Assembly: GCA_031213475.1 (NCBI GenBank)
Contig: JARUPZ010000036.1
Location: forward strand, 62,001 to 126,000
Source of the DNA: Nereocystis luetkeana
Taxonomy: Eukaryota; Sar; Phaeophyceae; Laminariales; Laminariaceae
Length of the DNA stretch: 64,000 nucleotides
Direction: 5' to 3'
Shown here: piece by piece, positions 21,070 through 33,450 of the stretch
How positions within the stretch are numbered: position 1 is the stretch's first letter
Layout: every line of letters starts with the position of its first letter
Notes under the pieces: model-generated
What the model saw: only the letters and a program-made list of their open reading frames with translations
Database searches by the model: none
Told to the model about the DNA's origin: nothing
Program-made: the position numbers and the translations under genes

Positions 21070-21700
21070 CATATATATATGTGTGTGTTTATACGTCTCA
21101 CAAGTCTCGACTAAACCGCAAGGTACTGCTGTACCAGGTAGTCTTGAAGAGGAGCCAGCAGTCACCACCCGTTGATATACGTACAGCCCGAATCACAACG
21201 GGTGTGGGCATTCAACCGACAAACGAAAAAACCCTGGTTTTCGTTGTTGGTCAACCCCAGCGTCGCGTGCGGTACGGGTATTCTCGGAACAACGTTGGCC
21301 AGGAAACTCGGAGTTACCTCTGGACAACGCGGTTTGACGTACAGGTTAAAGGTGAGTGCGATCAGGTACCACATGTACTACTCTACCTAATGCGGCGGTC
21401 GCAGCCGGCGGTTGTTTCTTGGGTCGTGGCTTACTGTTCTTACTCTCAGCCTCGTACGCCGCCCGCCCCTCTCGCGACCGCGTTATTAGTATTTCGTCGG
21501 TTTTGCCGTTCCTCTTTCGTTGGCTCGTGGCCATTCACAGCCTAAAGCTGCAACAACAGCAGTAACAGCAGTACACAGCGATAGTGTCCAGGACGGGATG
21601 GGGATAGTTCTCCAACAGGACCGTCACCTACCCTATTCAACATGTGCTCGAGGACAGATCAGTGGTCGGTCTTTCACTCTCTTCAAGCCTTCCTCTCCCC
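21070..21700. other. Unassigned, with one dispersed protein-like block
   Basis: On the minus strand about 21437-21510 encodes SREGRAAYEAE. The same peptide is encoded on the plus strand at about 45000-45045 (ARWSREGRAAYEAERE). The surrounding sequence is not shared beyond about 60 bases. I do not recognise the family. Confidence 0.4.
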
Positions 21701-21793
21701 AACCTTTAGAACCGCAGTCCCGTTTTGGGGACAAACCAGTCAAAGTCCAAGTAGTTTTTCCCCCAAACGGGACTGCGGTCCTAAAAGGGTTAA
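21701..21793 (+). mobile_element. MITE-P copy, left end lost
   Basis: Matches MITE-P from TTTAGAACCGCAGTCCCG to GGGTTAA. The right TTAA (21790-21793) is kept; the left one is missing. Confidence 0.8.
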
Positions 21794-22679
21794 GGAAGAA
21801 ACAAGCAATCACTGAAGCTGTTCAACTATCCGCCTCCACCTCGGTACCACTGCATCGCCCGAGACTTACTTGTCAATGTGTCCAGTCATCTACGTACTTC
21901 AACGACCATACTTTTTACAATGAATGGACATATATCCTGCTATTTTAGCTCTCCCAACCATATGTACGTAGGATAATTAAGCCTATCTGTGGCCTCAGCA
22001 TTTTGTTTTGGCATCAACGATTGGAGATCATAGACGTGAACCGCGAGGATAGGCGAGGGAGGGCGGCCGACAACGACTTCGACGACCCCGATTCGGCGGC
22101 GGAGTAACTCACGGCCACTCCAGGTAGGTGCTACACCTAGTGTGGGGAAACACTTCTTTCTGGTGGTACACAAACTAAAGTTGGGGGGAGGCGCTGTTTG
22201 CCAACATCATACACGAAGCCCAAGTGACCTTTGATTTTTGTTTTGCAGCGGAACCCAGCACTTGGTTTTGCACGCAAGACCCCGCTGAAACTTATTGATA
22301 GCAATTCCCACGCAGACGTACGCCGAACGATCTCTCGGTCTGGAGACATGATTCGATCAGCAGGAGGGGGGTGTGTCTCCTCTTTATGATCAGCAAAGAA
22401 GGGTATATTATTATCACTGCTGAGGTCCAAGAACACGCACGAGCACCAGTAGACGGGCTTTGGCGGGTCTTTGGAGCTGTTTCAGGCAGGGCGGGCGGAT
22501 GCAGTGTGCGCGTTTGTATCGGGTAGAAATATGTACCTGGTATACATGTATTTGTCAAATGTTCGTACTTTTGACAACTTTTCTCTTCGTACGAAGACTT
22601 TTCGGCAAAACACCAGGTATTCGGACTATTAATAGTTAATAGTGTGGGATATCGAAACAAGAAAGGTTTCGGTACGACA
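21794..22679. other. Unassigned spacer
   Basis: No recognisable gene. Open frames of up to 167 codons are present (22292-22795 minus), but they show no known motif and overlap simple sequence. Confidence 0.35.
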
Positions 22680-22775
22680 AGGCCGAAATAACTTCGATAA
22701 CGCCAACGATAACGATAATTATCGTTACCGTACCGAAAAACCCAAAACGTCGATAACGATAACGATAACGATAAT
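22680..22775. repeat. (AACGAT)n hexamer repeat with an inverted half
   Basis: AACGATAACGATAA units run rightwards and are mirrored as TTATCGTTACCG near 22720, so the block can form a hairpin. Confidence 0.75.
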
Positions 22776-23169
22776 GGAGGCAAAAACCGGCGCACAAAGC
22801 CCGCTAAACACGCACGCCCATTTCGCTTGTTGTTGGTGTTGTCGCGTGATCAGCACGAGAGACCCTGGATGATTAGCATCTCAAGCCTCACAACGTCTCT
22901 ACCACGAGTTGCATAGATCCCCACGCTCTGCGCCTCACACGTCGACGGGTGCCGTGTTATTATACTGTCGGGTGCGTTTTTTTTCACGGTGTTGATCATC
23001 TACCAACCCTGTTTTCTTGTTCGAGAGATATATGACCGACACGAATATCTGGAAAAACATGATAAAAAAGCGACCGAAACTCGTCTGAAGAAGGATCTAG
23101 GCTCGTTTTCCGTTAGACTGCATAATAATATAAAGTGTAAATACGGGGTTAAATTGCAGGGTTCTTTAC

Positions 23170-23525
23170 GCTGCGGTTTTTCCTATCGGTTCGGTCCGGT
23201 CCGGTGCGGTTAACCGCACCGCACCGCACCGTAGGGTTTTTGCCTCCTGGAAAACCGCACCGCACCGCACCGTAGGGTTTTTGCCTCCTCCTGGAAAACC
23301 GCACCGCACCGCACCGTAAGGTTTTGCCTCCTGGAAAACCGCACAGCACCGCACCGTAGGATTTCAAAACTAACCGAACCGCACCGTTAGATTTCCGAGT
23401 TTCTAAATCCGCACCGAACCGCACCGTAGCTTTTCCAATGTTTGAAAACCGCACCGAACCGCACCGTAGGATTTCTGATTTTTGAAAACCGCCCCGAACC
23501 GCACTGTAAGAAATATCACAAACCG
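23170..23525. repeat. Minisatellite of ~42-bp units rich in CCGCACCG
   Basis: About seven units of AAAACCGCACCGCACCGCAC followed by a spacer such as GTAGGGTTTTTGCCTCCTGG. Later units diverge (GATTTCCGAG and similar). A palindrome at the left, GGTGCGGTTAACCGCACC, opens the array. Confidence 0.85.
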
Positions 23526-23734
23526 AACCGCAACGTGGGCGGCAAGAGGCGGTGCCAAAAATCGTTAGATCGCCGTTCCATCGGTCGCGGAATGGTGCGA
23601 CGGGGTCACGGTTTCGCACGGCTCATGACGGTTTCGGCACGGTTTAACGTGATCCCGCTGGTTTGGTTGATCTTATGGTATATCATCTTTCGATTTTTTT
23701 GTGGTTGAAACTCGAAAAAAAGTTTATTGTTTTA

Positions 23735-25085
23735 GGCTTTATTTAGGCAATCTCCCAAGCGCGAATTCATCGAGTACTCAAAAGGCCGGATGTCTAACAC
23801 AGCAGTCTGATCCCACCCGAAGTCGTAATATATATATGTGTGTGTCGTGTGTGTTTTCCCCTCCCAAGGCCCAAAGCGGCGGATTCCGGGTATACCGTAG
23901 TCGTGATAACTTCTTCAAACACCGATACGTTTTGCCGAGACTTGGTGTATGTGTTGTTCAAGTTAGAATGAAGCGACAAAGGCAATCTCCAAATAAAGGG
24001 CGAATATATCAAGTGCTCCAAAAGCCGGATGTGTTATACAGCAGTCTGATCCCGCCCGAAGGCGTAAAATACGTGGTTTTTTCCCCTCCTAAGGTCCAAG
24101 GAGGTGTATGTGGGGTATACTGTAGTCGTAATAGTTTCTTCAAACACCGATAACCTTTGCCGAGACTTGGTGTATGTGTTGTTCGAGTTAGAATGAAGCT
24201 ATAAAGGCAGTCTCCCACGAGCGAATTTATCGAGTGCTCGAAAAGCCGGGTGTCTAACCCTAAACCTAGGAGGTGTATTTGGGGTATACTGTAATCGTAA
24301 TAGTTTCTTAAAACACCGATAATGTTTGCCGAGACTTGGTGTATGTGTTGTTCGAGTTAGAATGAAGCGATAGAGGCAATCTCCCAGGGGCGAATTCATC
24401 GAGTGCTCGAAAAGCCGGGTTAACCCTAACCCTAGGTTTTTTGCCCATCCCAAGGTCCAAGGAGGTGTGTTTGGGGTATACTGTAGTCGTAATAGTTTCT
24501 TAAAACGCCGATAATGTTTGCCGAGACTTGGCGTTTGTGTTGTTCGAGTTAGAATGAAGCGATAAAGTCAATCTCCCAAGGGCGAATGTATCGAGTGCTC
24601 GAAGAGCCGGGTGTCTAACACAGCAGTCTGACCCCCCCCGAAGGCGTAAAATACACGTGTTGGCCCCTACCAAGGTCGAAGGAGGTGTATTTGGGGTATA
24701 CTGTAGTCGTAATAGTTTCTCAAAACACCGATAATGTTTGCCGAGACTCGGAGTCTGTGTTGTTTTCTAGTTCGAATGAAGCGATGAAGGCAATCTCCCA
24801 AGGGCGAATTTATCGAGTGCTCGAAAAACCTGGTGTCTAACACAGCAGACTGATCCCGCCCGAAGGCGTAAAATACGCGTTTTTCCCCCCTCCCAATGTC
24901 CAAGGAAGTGTATTTGGGGTATACTGTAGTCGTAATAGTTTCTTAAGACACCAATATGTTTTGCCGAGACTTGGTGTATGTGTTTTTCGAGTTAGAATGA
25001 AGCGATAAAGTCAATCTCCCAAGGGCGAATTTATCGAGTGCTCGAAAAGCCGGGTGTCTAACCCTAAACCTAACCCTAACCCATA
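23735..25085. repeat. ~225-bp satellite with telomere-like substitutions
   Basis: Six anchors (GCCGAGACTTGGTGTATGTG) lie at about 23934, 24158, 24330, 24510, 24740 and 24964. Full units are about 225-230 bases. Two units are only ~171-180 bases, and in them the segment with CAGCAGTCTGATCCCGCCCG is replaced by CCCTAA-type repeats (near 24240 and 24420). The array ends in CCCTAAACCTAACCCTAACC at 25060. This resembles subtelomeric DNA. Confidence 0.85.
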
Positions 25086-25690
25086 GTTTACGATACCCAA
25101 CGTTTCCTTCCTGAAAAAATGACTCATACGCACGAACGAGTGGTTTGTCCCTCATCGTTGAACATTGCAGGATCTGTTGCCTTTCAGGAGAGATAGTTGG
25201 CGCACTGTTTTCCGAGGCGTCATCTCATGACCGTAGTATCGTGTCGCCACCATCATCCACTCAACTCTAACCTATAACACGAATATGACGGAGTATGCTC
25301 GTACACGAGAAGTTTGTTCCAGATATGTTACAGCTCAAAGCATCGACCAAAACCGAACGCATGCGTGTCAACAGCATGCTGGATGACTACTGCAGTACGC
25401 GACTGGATGGCTACAGCAGTGCTACGACTGGATGGCTGCAGTGTACGCGACAGCACTTACGAATTTGACTCTTGATAAGTTCAGGTTTGAAAGTTGGGCG
25501 AAAATGATAATATGACAGTGTTTGTACTGAAAGTAGGGGGGGGGGGGGCTGCCTTACACAAGAATTCCAGTTTGGACAAAAAAGAAGTGTTGCATAGCAA
25601 CGCCCACTCTTTGTGTCTGGATATAACACTTGTTCGTCACGAAGTTGGTAGCGTCGCTCAGTATCCGCCTCTACTACTTCTAAGTTGAGG
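25086..25690. other. Unassigned, with a short tandem block
   Basis: About three ~24-base units of GACTGGATGGCT lie at 25380-25450, differing at TA-flanked positions. No gene is recognised. Confidence 0.4.
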
Positions 25691-27154
25691 CCCTTTTGGG
25701 TTCGGGAGAGGGGGGATAGAGGGCTGTGCTAATTTTTGTTTGGGCAAGAGAGAGGAGAGGGAGGGAGAACGGTGGTTCGTCGGTGATTGGTACAGCAGTA
25801 GAAAGAGAGCGTACGGGCCTAATCATAGGCATCAAGCAGATGGTTATTGTCTATCTTCGTAGGCACCAGAGCTGTCAGAGCCATGAACCCTGAGGTGGCG
25901 GGTGGTCGTTGTGGTCGAATAGTCTGACCTTTTTCGGGTATAAGGGTACAACAATCGGGTACCTCTTGGGGGGGAAGTAGCAAAAATCGAGTATGCCCGA
26001 CGCAAATGTGGTCACCATCGGTTGTCGCCGCCGTTGGCAAGTGAGATGACGTCCTGGGGCCGTTGCGGTCAGTGAAATAGAAAGGTGCCAGATTTGGTCA
26101 CAAACGCATCGGCTATATATACCCGATTTTGGCCACTTGTCCTTATTTCTGCTACTTCTTGCAAAGGTATTTTCGGGCCCGTTGTTGTCTGATTTGTTGT
26201 GTACACGTGGAATCGGCTTCTGCTCTAGAAGTGAGAGGTGTGGGAATGGGCTGGGAAGCGCCGCATCTTTGATCCACTGTATCCACAGTCCAAATTCTCC
26301 AGATAGGTATGGTTCCGGCCTGAGTTTTATAGGGACCCGCAGATACCATCCTTCTGGGTGGGCTAGTGCTATGGTGCCATGCATCTCCTTTTGCGGCGTT
26401 GTGACTTGTAGCAAGTGCCCCCTAAGCATGCCTGGCACGCGTTATCGCCTGCCTCGATGAGGATTGACCCACCACTTCGCCCAGAAGGCATCCGGCGTGG
26501 CAAGCTAGCAACGAATACGATACACTGTATCCTTCAAGCATCTTCAAGCACCTTGCATAACCATAGACACCTGCGAGCAGTAGTCGGTCCCTAGGTCCAT
26601 ACAGCAGGGGAAAGAGGCCGTACCCCGACGGACTCCCAAATAGTTGCCCATGTAAGTTGTACAATACCAGGACGCTACTTCTGACTTTTGTATATTATGA
26701 TACCATCCTAAAAAACAAAATTATTCGATGGAGAATCTAGATGCGGAGGTTTGATCTGGGTACCAGTAGTAGTGTGGGTGTACGCATGCCGAAAAGCGCA
26801 CGATCGATTTGAAACTAGCGTATGAAGCAGATTTTTCATTAGAGGTATGTCTTGCTAAGCGTTCATTCTTAGTGTGGCCGTCTTCGTACTTGAAAATGAT
26901 ACCAAATGAAATGTATACCAGGTATACGTTTTCATTTGATCTCAGCAATCAGGCCATGTATACTACCTGGTATTATTATCCACAAGCTATCATTCTATTG
27001 TTGACATCAGTTGGATATACTGCCTGGGTGTCCTAAGTGCAAGGCTTGACCATTATGGGACCCAAAACCGGATTAGAGAACAAGATTCCTTCTTTATGAT
27101 GTTGAAACCCACACAGCCGATGGCAAATATTATTTGGCATGCCGCTACTGGAAG
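25691..27154. other. Unassigned, possibly low-copy sequence
   Basis: No repeat seen elsewhere in the window. The longest open frame is 25875-26438 on the minus strand (187 codons) and includes HPEGWYLRVPIKLRPEPYLS. I recognise no domain, and composition alone does not show it is coding. Three TACCWGGTA-type motifs occur at 26660-26970. Confidence 0.35.
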
Positions 27155-27500
27155 GTGCAATTTCAACAAAAAACACCTACCACCGCTGATGATTCCTCGC
27201 CGCACAGCGCACGGCACGAGATGACGCCTAATCTTCGAGGCCGTATGCTCCACTGCTCTGAGAGTGCTCGCTACCAAGTTGGAGGGTCGTTGAGGTTTTG
27301 TGGCCGGAGTTCTCGCTCGAGACGTGAGCACCTCAGCCATTTCTGGCCGTTTGTTTTCAGACAAGACTGGGACACAGTTCAGTAGCGAGCAATCTCAAGC
27401 CAGTGGAGCATATGGCCTCGACGATTCGAAGGCCATCTCGTGCCCTGTGAAGCGAGGAATCGGTGGTGGCTGCAGGTGCTGTGTTGAAAGCACAGGTTTT
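27155..27500. repeat. Inverted repeat with ~120-base arms
   Basis: Arm 1 (27155-27274) and arm 2 (27382-27500) are diverged reverse complements. Both contain GATTCCTCG, CACGAGATG and ATGCTCCACTG (or their inverse). The loop is about 107 bases. It could be a foldback element or a precursor-like hairpin. Confidence 0.65.
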
Positions 27501-28620
27501 TATGTTTGAGTGGTCGGAAATGGCCCATGTCTACCGACGGCACCACCCTGGGGTTTCTACACGATGAAGGGAAATCCTGCTTTGGTTTCCGGTTTCGGCT
27601 TCCCATGCGGTTCAGCCTAAGTTCTATGCTCGAAAATCAAACTTCGAACTATTGCTCTGCCATACCAGACGTAGGGTTAGGGTTACCCCTGCGGACTCCT
27701 TGCATATATAATATACCGGTAGCATGTACCGAGCACCAGGTACCTTCGTATTGAAGGATTGCCACGGCACCATATCACCAAACTTAAGTTGCACAGGCAT
27801 CGTAATACGGCTGTACCGGTACCTCGTCAAGGCCCATGAGGCTCATTAGACTGGGCACAACGTACAATAAGGACGCAGGGATAGCAGTACGACTTTTTCT
27901 GGCATAGCCAAATCTGATAAGACAAAACATTCCATCAAATTTCGAAGGCATTTGAGTACAAAGAGAATACTATGGGGTGGGGGTACCCACTTATCACATG
28001 TAAAATACTGAACACACTAGAACAGAACACATTTATGTGTAGCGCAGGCCTTCTTGCCACATCAGCCCCCGTCCATGTATATCTCGGATATATAAGTGTA
28101 CATGTAATGACACAAAAAATACAACCTAACCTAAAACTGAACGGAACTACGCAACACGAAAAACAACCCGACCTGAAATAACGAAACGTCGAAATACCTA
28201 TGATATCAGAAAGAGAAACATAATGTTCTTGGTGCTTCATCCGTAAAAAGAGGGAAAAAGCAACAGGGCAAAAATAAGGGAGGGCAAACCAACTGAAAAA
28301 GGAAACTACTTCGCACACGATACACATAGGAGTAGCGTAATTTAAAACCCCGCGCGTACAGCCCGTAGATAATTCGTGGTCAGAAATCAGCAAGAAACCA
28401 CACAATCCGCAGCATTGCCAACAGTAATAAATACTTGGTAACAAAGAAGATGCCCCCGACAGACAATCTCGTGTTTTACCAGGTAAAGATGCACCACATA
28501 TCTCTATCTAACCCATTCACATATGAATAAGACCAGGTACTTGGTACGAGTACGTCATTCCAATTATCTGGTCGAAACCTGGTGTGTAATACATATATTA
28601 TACCGACCATCAAGAAAGGC
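27501..28620. other. Unassigned spacer
   Basis: No gene recognised. GTAGGGTTAGGGTTAC at 27670 is a short telomere-like run. A 169-codon minus frame at 27935-28444 has hydrophobic stretches but no known motif. Confidence 0.35.
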
Positions 28621-29236
28621 TTCAAACCAGAGCTTCATCAAGCCCCCCCCCCCTTCTATTTCCGCCAGTATATTCCACACACTATTAGTATAACGTCAAG
28701 TAGTCCATCATACGAATAGACGGCATGATAAGCAAGAAAAAGTTCCCATGCCAATATAACCTACCAACCCCGTGCCCCCATTCTTATTTATTCTTCCTTT
28801 ACCATAACGTCGTACTCTATTCCGCGTCACACCCCCCCCCACCCCCACCTTGAGGCTGTGTCCCCCGTCCCCTCCGGTTATGTTATGTAATCAACTCTCT
28901 ACATCGTATATATATACCAAGCCTACTGTACCTTACGCCCTACCCCCTCTCCACCTACACATCCTTTCGCCCCCCTATTCCTTCTGCCACCAATCACCCC
29001 TTTTACCCCCCTTTGCCCGTCCGCCCCCCCGCTCCTACCGCTGTTCCTCCGCTTGCAACTCCTAGTACTCTACGCCTTTATCCCCGCCTTTATCGTCGCA
29101 GGAACTCTCATCCCACACCCCTCGTCCCCCCTCTCGTCCCGTTTAAGCACCGCCTGCTGGCTTTCCTGCTTAACACCAGCAACACCAGCAACACGAACAC
29201 CATCGCCATCATCATCACTACCCCCACCATTTCCAC

Positions 29237-29274
<38 letters not shown>

Positions 29275-29450
29275 CCACCACCCGAACCACTACGTCTTTG
29301 AGGGGAAGGGTCAGCGGTGTCAGAGGAATAGTCAACTGGTAATGTCGACGGGCTCCGTCTACTCCTTCTACCATCTTGCTTATATTGGTTGTTGCTGGTG
29401 TTGATATTATCGATGTTCATGTCACCCTGCGCGTTAGTTGCGTGCGGGAG
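28621..29450. repeat. C-rich, pyrimidine-biased sequence
   Basis: The plus strand is strongly C-rich (runs of CCCCCCC at 28640, 28830, 29020), then CAA/CAC-rich from 29170 to 29285. Long open frames here in both directions are products of low complexity. Confidence 0.6.
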
Positions 29451-31110
29451 CGTCAGAGAGGAGGAAGGACAACGGTAGGGGGAGAGGGGGGGAGGGGGGT
29501 GTTGTTTGAAGAGGAGGGGCTGGGGATTAAGGGGAGGGAGTTTTTTGTAAGAGGAGCGGGGGTTAGATGGAGTAGAGTGTTCTGTGGGGAGGAGGGCGTG
29601 GCAGCTATTGCCAGGGGGGGTTGTCAGGAATAGGGAGGGTGTTAGTTGAGCGCAGGGGAGATCGGGTTTGGGGGGGGGGGTGGTACTATTATTATGCATG
29701 GTCGTACTGTAGTCGTCTGACCATAGACCCTCGTATTCCACAATGCCGTGACGGAACACGTCGAGTTCCACCAGCCAGGCAGATGTTGCTTGCACCAAGC
29801 ACGAAACGCGGTGAGGTGTTCAAAGAGCCGCATGAAAAGTGTAGCTACGTCCAATTTAGAATCGTTGGGTGTGATACTGAATATCATCCATGGCCGTAGT
29901 CGTATGACCATACGATCCTCGCAGAGGGGGGGGGGGGGGGGGGGGGTTACGATAGGAGGGGGGAGGGGGTTGGGAGGGTAGGGGGAGGAAACTCAATGCC
30001 GTGGGGGGTTGCTAAGAAGAGGGCGGGTGCAGGACGGGTATTGAGTCGGAGGGGGAGGCTTGTTTAGAAAAGGGCGAAAGGAGAGACGTGAGCAATAAAA
30101 CGGAAGCGGGGATTGGTTTGAGATGCGAGCGAGGGCAGAGCAGTCATGGCGGTGAGTATGGGAGGGGATCGACTGTAAGGGGGGGGTCTGTAAAGAAGAG
30201 GGAAGGGGGAAGAGGCAGGAGGTTCCACGAGGAAGGGGGGGGTGGGAGGTATACTCCTGTCATGCATGGCCGTAGTCATATGACCATAACCTCTCGTATT
30301 CTCACGAGTACAACGCCGGAACGGAGAGCATGTCGAGTGTTCGCCGACCAGGCAGAAATTGATTGCACCAAGCGCGAACACCGTGAGGTGTTCATCGAGT
30401 GGCATGAAGGGTGAACTGCACCCTACTAAGAACCCCTGGTGAGGCGGACTTTCTTGCACATGGACGACAGCGTCTAATTAATCATTTTGTTTGCTGATGT
30501 GGCCTCTGCCAGAGACAGCAATTTATATAGTATGTAGTTGCCTCGTGGATACCTTGTCATCTACACACTGCGAGATGCCATATTTCCTCTTATGCAGCGC
30601 TAAGGTTTTCCACCCCACGCACATTATCTAAATCGTTCGCCATTCATGGTCGCCAAAACAAATGTTAGGGTTAGGTTGTCTTGACCCCGGAGTTAACATG
30701 TTCTACAGAGTCGTGGCCGACCGACGCCGGCTGCCACCCTACAAGAACCCAACCTATCTATAATATACAAAACTGGCAGAGGGAAGAGGATTGGAGAGGG
30801 TGTAGATTCATTGGGGGAGGGAGGGGGGAAGGAGGTAGTTAGGGAGGAGTTGGGGGGGGGGGGGGGGGTACTCGATATGAGAGATGTACTCGATCCCATG
30901 CATAGCCGTAATCGTATGGCCATGGACCCTCGCATCCCTACAATGCCGGAACGGGGCATCTTGGGCTTTCACCGACCAGGCAGACATTTCTTGCACCAAG
31001 TGCGAAGCGCCGTGAGGTGTCTGGCGAGTCACATGACGAGTGAGCTGCATCCTACTATTAATAAGAATCGCTTGTGAGACGGACTTGCACATCGAGGACA
31101 GCTTCAACGA
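29451..31110. repeat. Three tandem ~600-bp units: G-rich block plus 180-bp conserved block
   Basis: A ~180-base block (CATGGCCGTAGTCGTATGAC, then CACCAGCCAGGCAGA and CGGTGAGGTGTTC) occurs at 29695-29875, 30263-30440 and 30898-31075. Each follows a G-rich stretch with runs up to 16 or more G (29926-29946, 30860). A fourth partial copy of the start lies at 29890-29925. The conserved block is not coding in any consistent frame. Confidence 0.75.
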
Positions 31111-32890
31111 GCTGATTCAATTTTCGGAGAAGGAATTTCCAGAGTCAGCAATGGGAGTACTATGTAACTGCCTCTTAAGTGACATACCATAAACACTACG
31201 TGATACGATCATTCCCACTCGTGCGGAGTAAATATTGTTCACCTCGCACAACTGATCTACAGTAACTCGACAACCAGTTGTGGGCGACCGCCTAAAAAAA
31301 CAAAAGGTACCCTGGTTGTCTAGCTCACGTAGTGAGCGGCCTGTTTTACAGTGTCGTTGCCAACCGACGCCAACCCAACATATAGGGGGTAGAGAAAAAG
31401 GGGCATGAGTCCAATGCGTATGACGACCCAACGTATTCATGAAGATTACCCATTCGCACCGTACCGTGAACATCGCCGCTGCTCCACCTACGGCTCTACA
31501 TACTGTTTCGCCTGCCGTATATCATCTGCTGATCCAGACATACCGCTCAATCTACTGTTTTGCCAATTGATTCGCACACAGATTCATATATCGCAGGATA
31601 CTTACGGCTCCACCATCGGTCCAGACATACTGCTGCACCTACTGCCTTAGGGTCACTGATCAACCTTACTACAACATTATACTACACATACGGTTCTAGC
31701 TACTGGTCCAGACATTGCAACACCTATTGGCCCATCTACGACTTCCGCCACGGTATGATATTCAGAACACTGCGAGCAATATCCGTCACTAAAACCACGT
31801 ATTATCAATGAAAGCAATGCAAAAATGTCAGATGTGACTTCGACCGACTGATTTAACGATAAAGCAAGCTGCGTCGCCGATCGTACGAACAACCCGATGA
31901 GAAGATGAGCAATCCCAGTGACCACCACCAAAGATACCACGCAAAGCGTTGTTTCTTACAAATGCATGGGGTTGAACATGTATTGGGCAGTTCCACAGCT
32001 GAGGGTAAACGTCGACTATCAATACCCCGTACCTCCACCACATTACTTCTTGACTTCTTCACGTACTGCCACATACTGATTCTCTCATTGCTTCACCTAC
32101 AACACGCAATACGCACCAGCACTTCTGTTATATCGCGAGGGTTGGCGACGGTAGACTTTCCTCCAGTAGTAGATGGGAAGTGAAGAGGGGACAGTCTGTC
32201 TTCGGAAACTGAAAGGTCGTTCGACAGGCCGTAAAGTCTCGGGACGGTTTTTAGGCGGCCACGACCGGCCTCGAGCTGTGGTCAACGACAGGAGGTGCGT
32301 GTAGTGGCACAATTGGAATGAGGACGGAGATGGGAAGGATTAGATTGAAAATGAGAACGAAAGTAACGAGATTGGTGAAAATCATTGTAACAGTGACAAC
32401 GGTACTGAGAATGACAAATATTACAGGAGTGAGAATCACTAGGAAAATTATAATGGGAACGATGATGCTTCACCATATATGACGAGCATTCCGAGAATGG
32501 GGGGAATGATACGGTGGGGGATATTAAGAAAGCCCGCACATACACTATGGGCAAAAACAAACAAAGAAGTACCCACACCCAAGTCACTCATACACACGCA
32601 CAATAGTCGTACGATGCACACAATATCAATTCATTCCCAATTCATGAACTTCAACATGCATACGGAACCCGTCACAGGCATGCTCAAACAAACACACAAC
32701 AAAGGCGGGCATACCGTACTGTACCTCCAAATGAACCTCGTCTTCTACCTCCGCGCGGCGCCTTGCAGCCCCCCTGACCTGGAAGCAGCAATATCCTACA
32801 AATCCGACCAAGAACAGACCTGCGAGTCCGATCGGTACCCACCGCTATGCAATTAATGTATCCCGTTGTGGTGCATGGGTTAAGGAGGGG
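31111..32890. other. Unassigned spacer
   Basis: No gene recognised. Degenerate repeats around CTACGGCTC and TCCAGACATACTGC lie at 31480-31720, and GAGAATGA/GTAACGAGA-type repeats at 32320-32450. Confidence 0.35.
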
Positions 32891-33450
32891 ATGGGGCGGA
32901 GGAGGTAGGGTCAAGGGTTAGGGTAGGGATGGCAGTTGTCGGTATGAAACCAGGAGGTGGAGTGTAGGAGTTGGGGGGCGGGGTCTTTTGCTGAGACGAG
33001 CGTGGGGTCCATCTTTTTTTGAAGGGGCTCGTAGGTCGGAGGGATGTACGGGTTGACGTTTGAGGGCGGGTCGGGGCCGTTGGGTTTGTTCAAAATGGCA
33101 GGATGGCTCATGTGTGGGGGAAGAGATGAGGGATCAAGGGGGTGTAGGGGAAGGGGCTGGGGGTGGGGGTTTGGGTTTACGTAGGATAGGATCGCGTGGC
33201 ATGTCTTAGGAAGGGGGAATGTATAATAGAGGAAATGTAGGGGTTAGAGGTAGAGGTTGGGGTATGGGGATTTGCCGGGAAGACAGCAGGGTGCATGTTT
33301 TGGGGGGGAGGAGGGGTCGAGAGCATATAGGGGTTGGGGTTGGGGTTCAATAGGGTTTGAATTTGAGACAGGGGGGGGTGCATGGTTTGGGTGGGTGGAG
33401 ATGTAACAGAGGGGACGTAGGGGGATAGGGAGTGGGGTGGGTTGTCCAGA
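32891..33450. repeat. G/T-rich tract with GGGGTTGGGG runs
   Basis: Repeated GGGGTTGGGGTT and GGGGGTT runs on the plus strand, strongest at 33120-33175 and 33240-33375. The sequence could form G-quadruplexes. On the minus strand it gives Pro/Asn-rich open frames (33177-33743, 32911-33111) that I treat as low-complexity translation. Confidence 0.65.

Noticed and set aside
29070-29798. 242-codon minus-strand open frame as a gene
   Set aside because: It is made of low-complexity Pro, Gly and Val stretches derived from C- and G-rich simple sequence. Related copies of the flanking block do not keep the frame.
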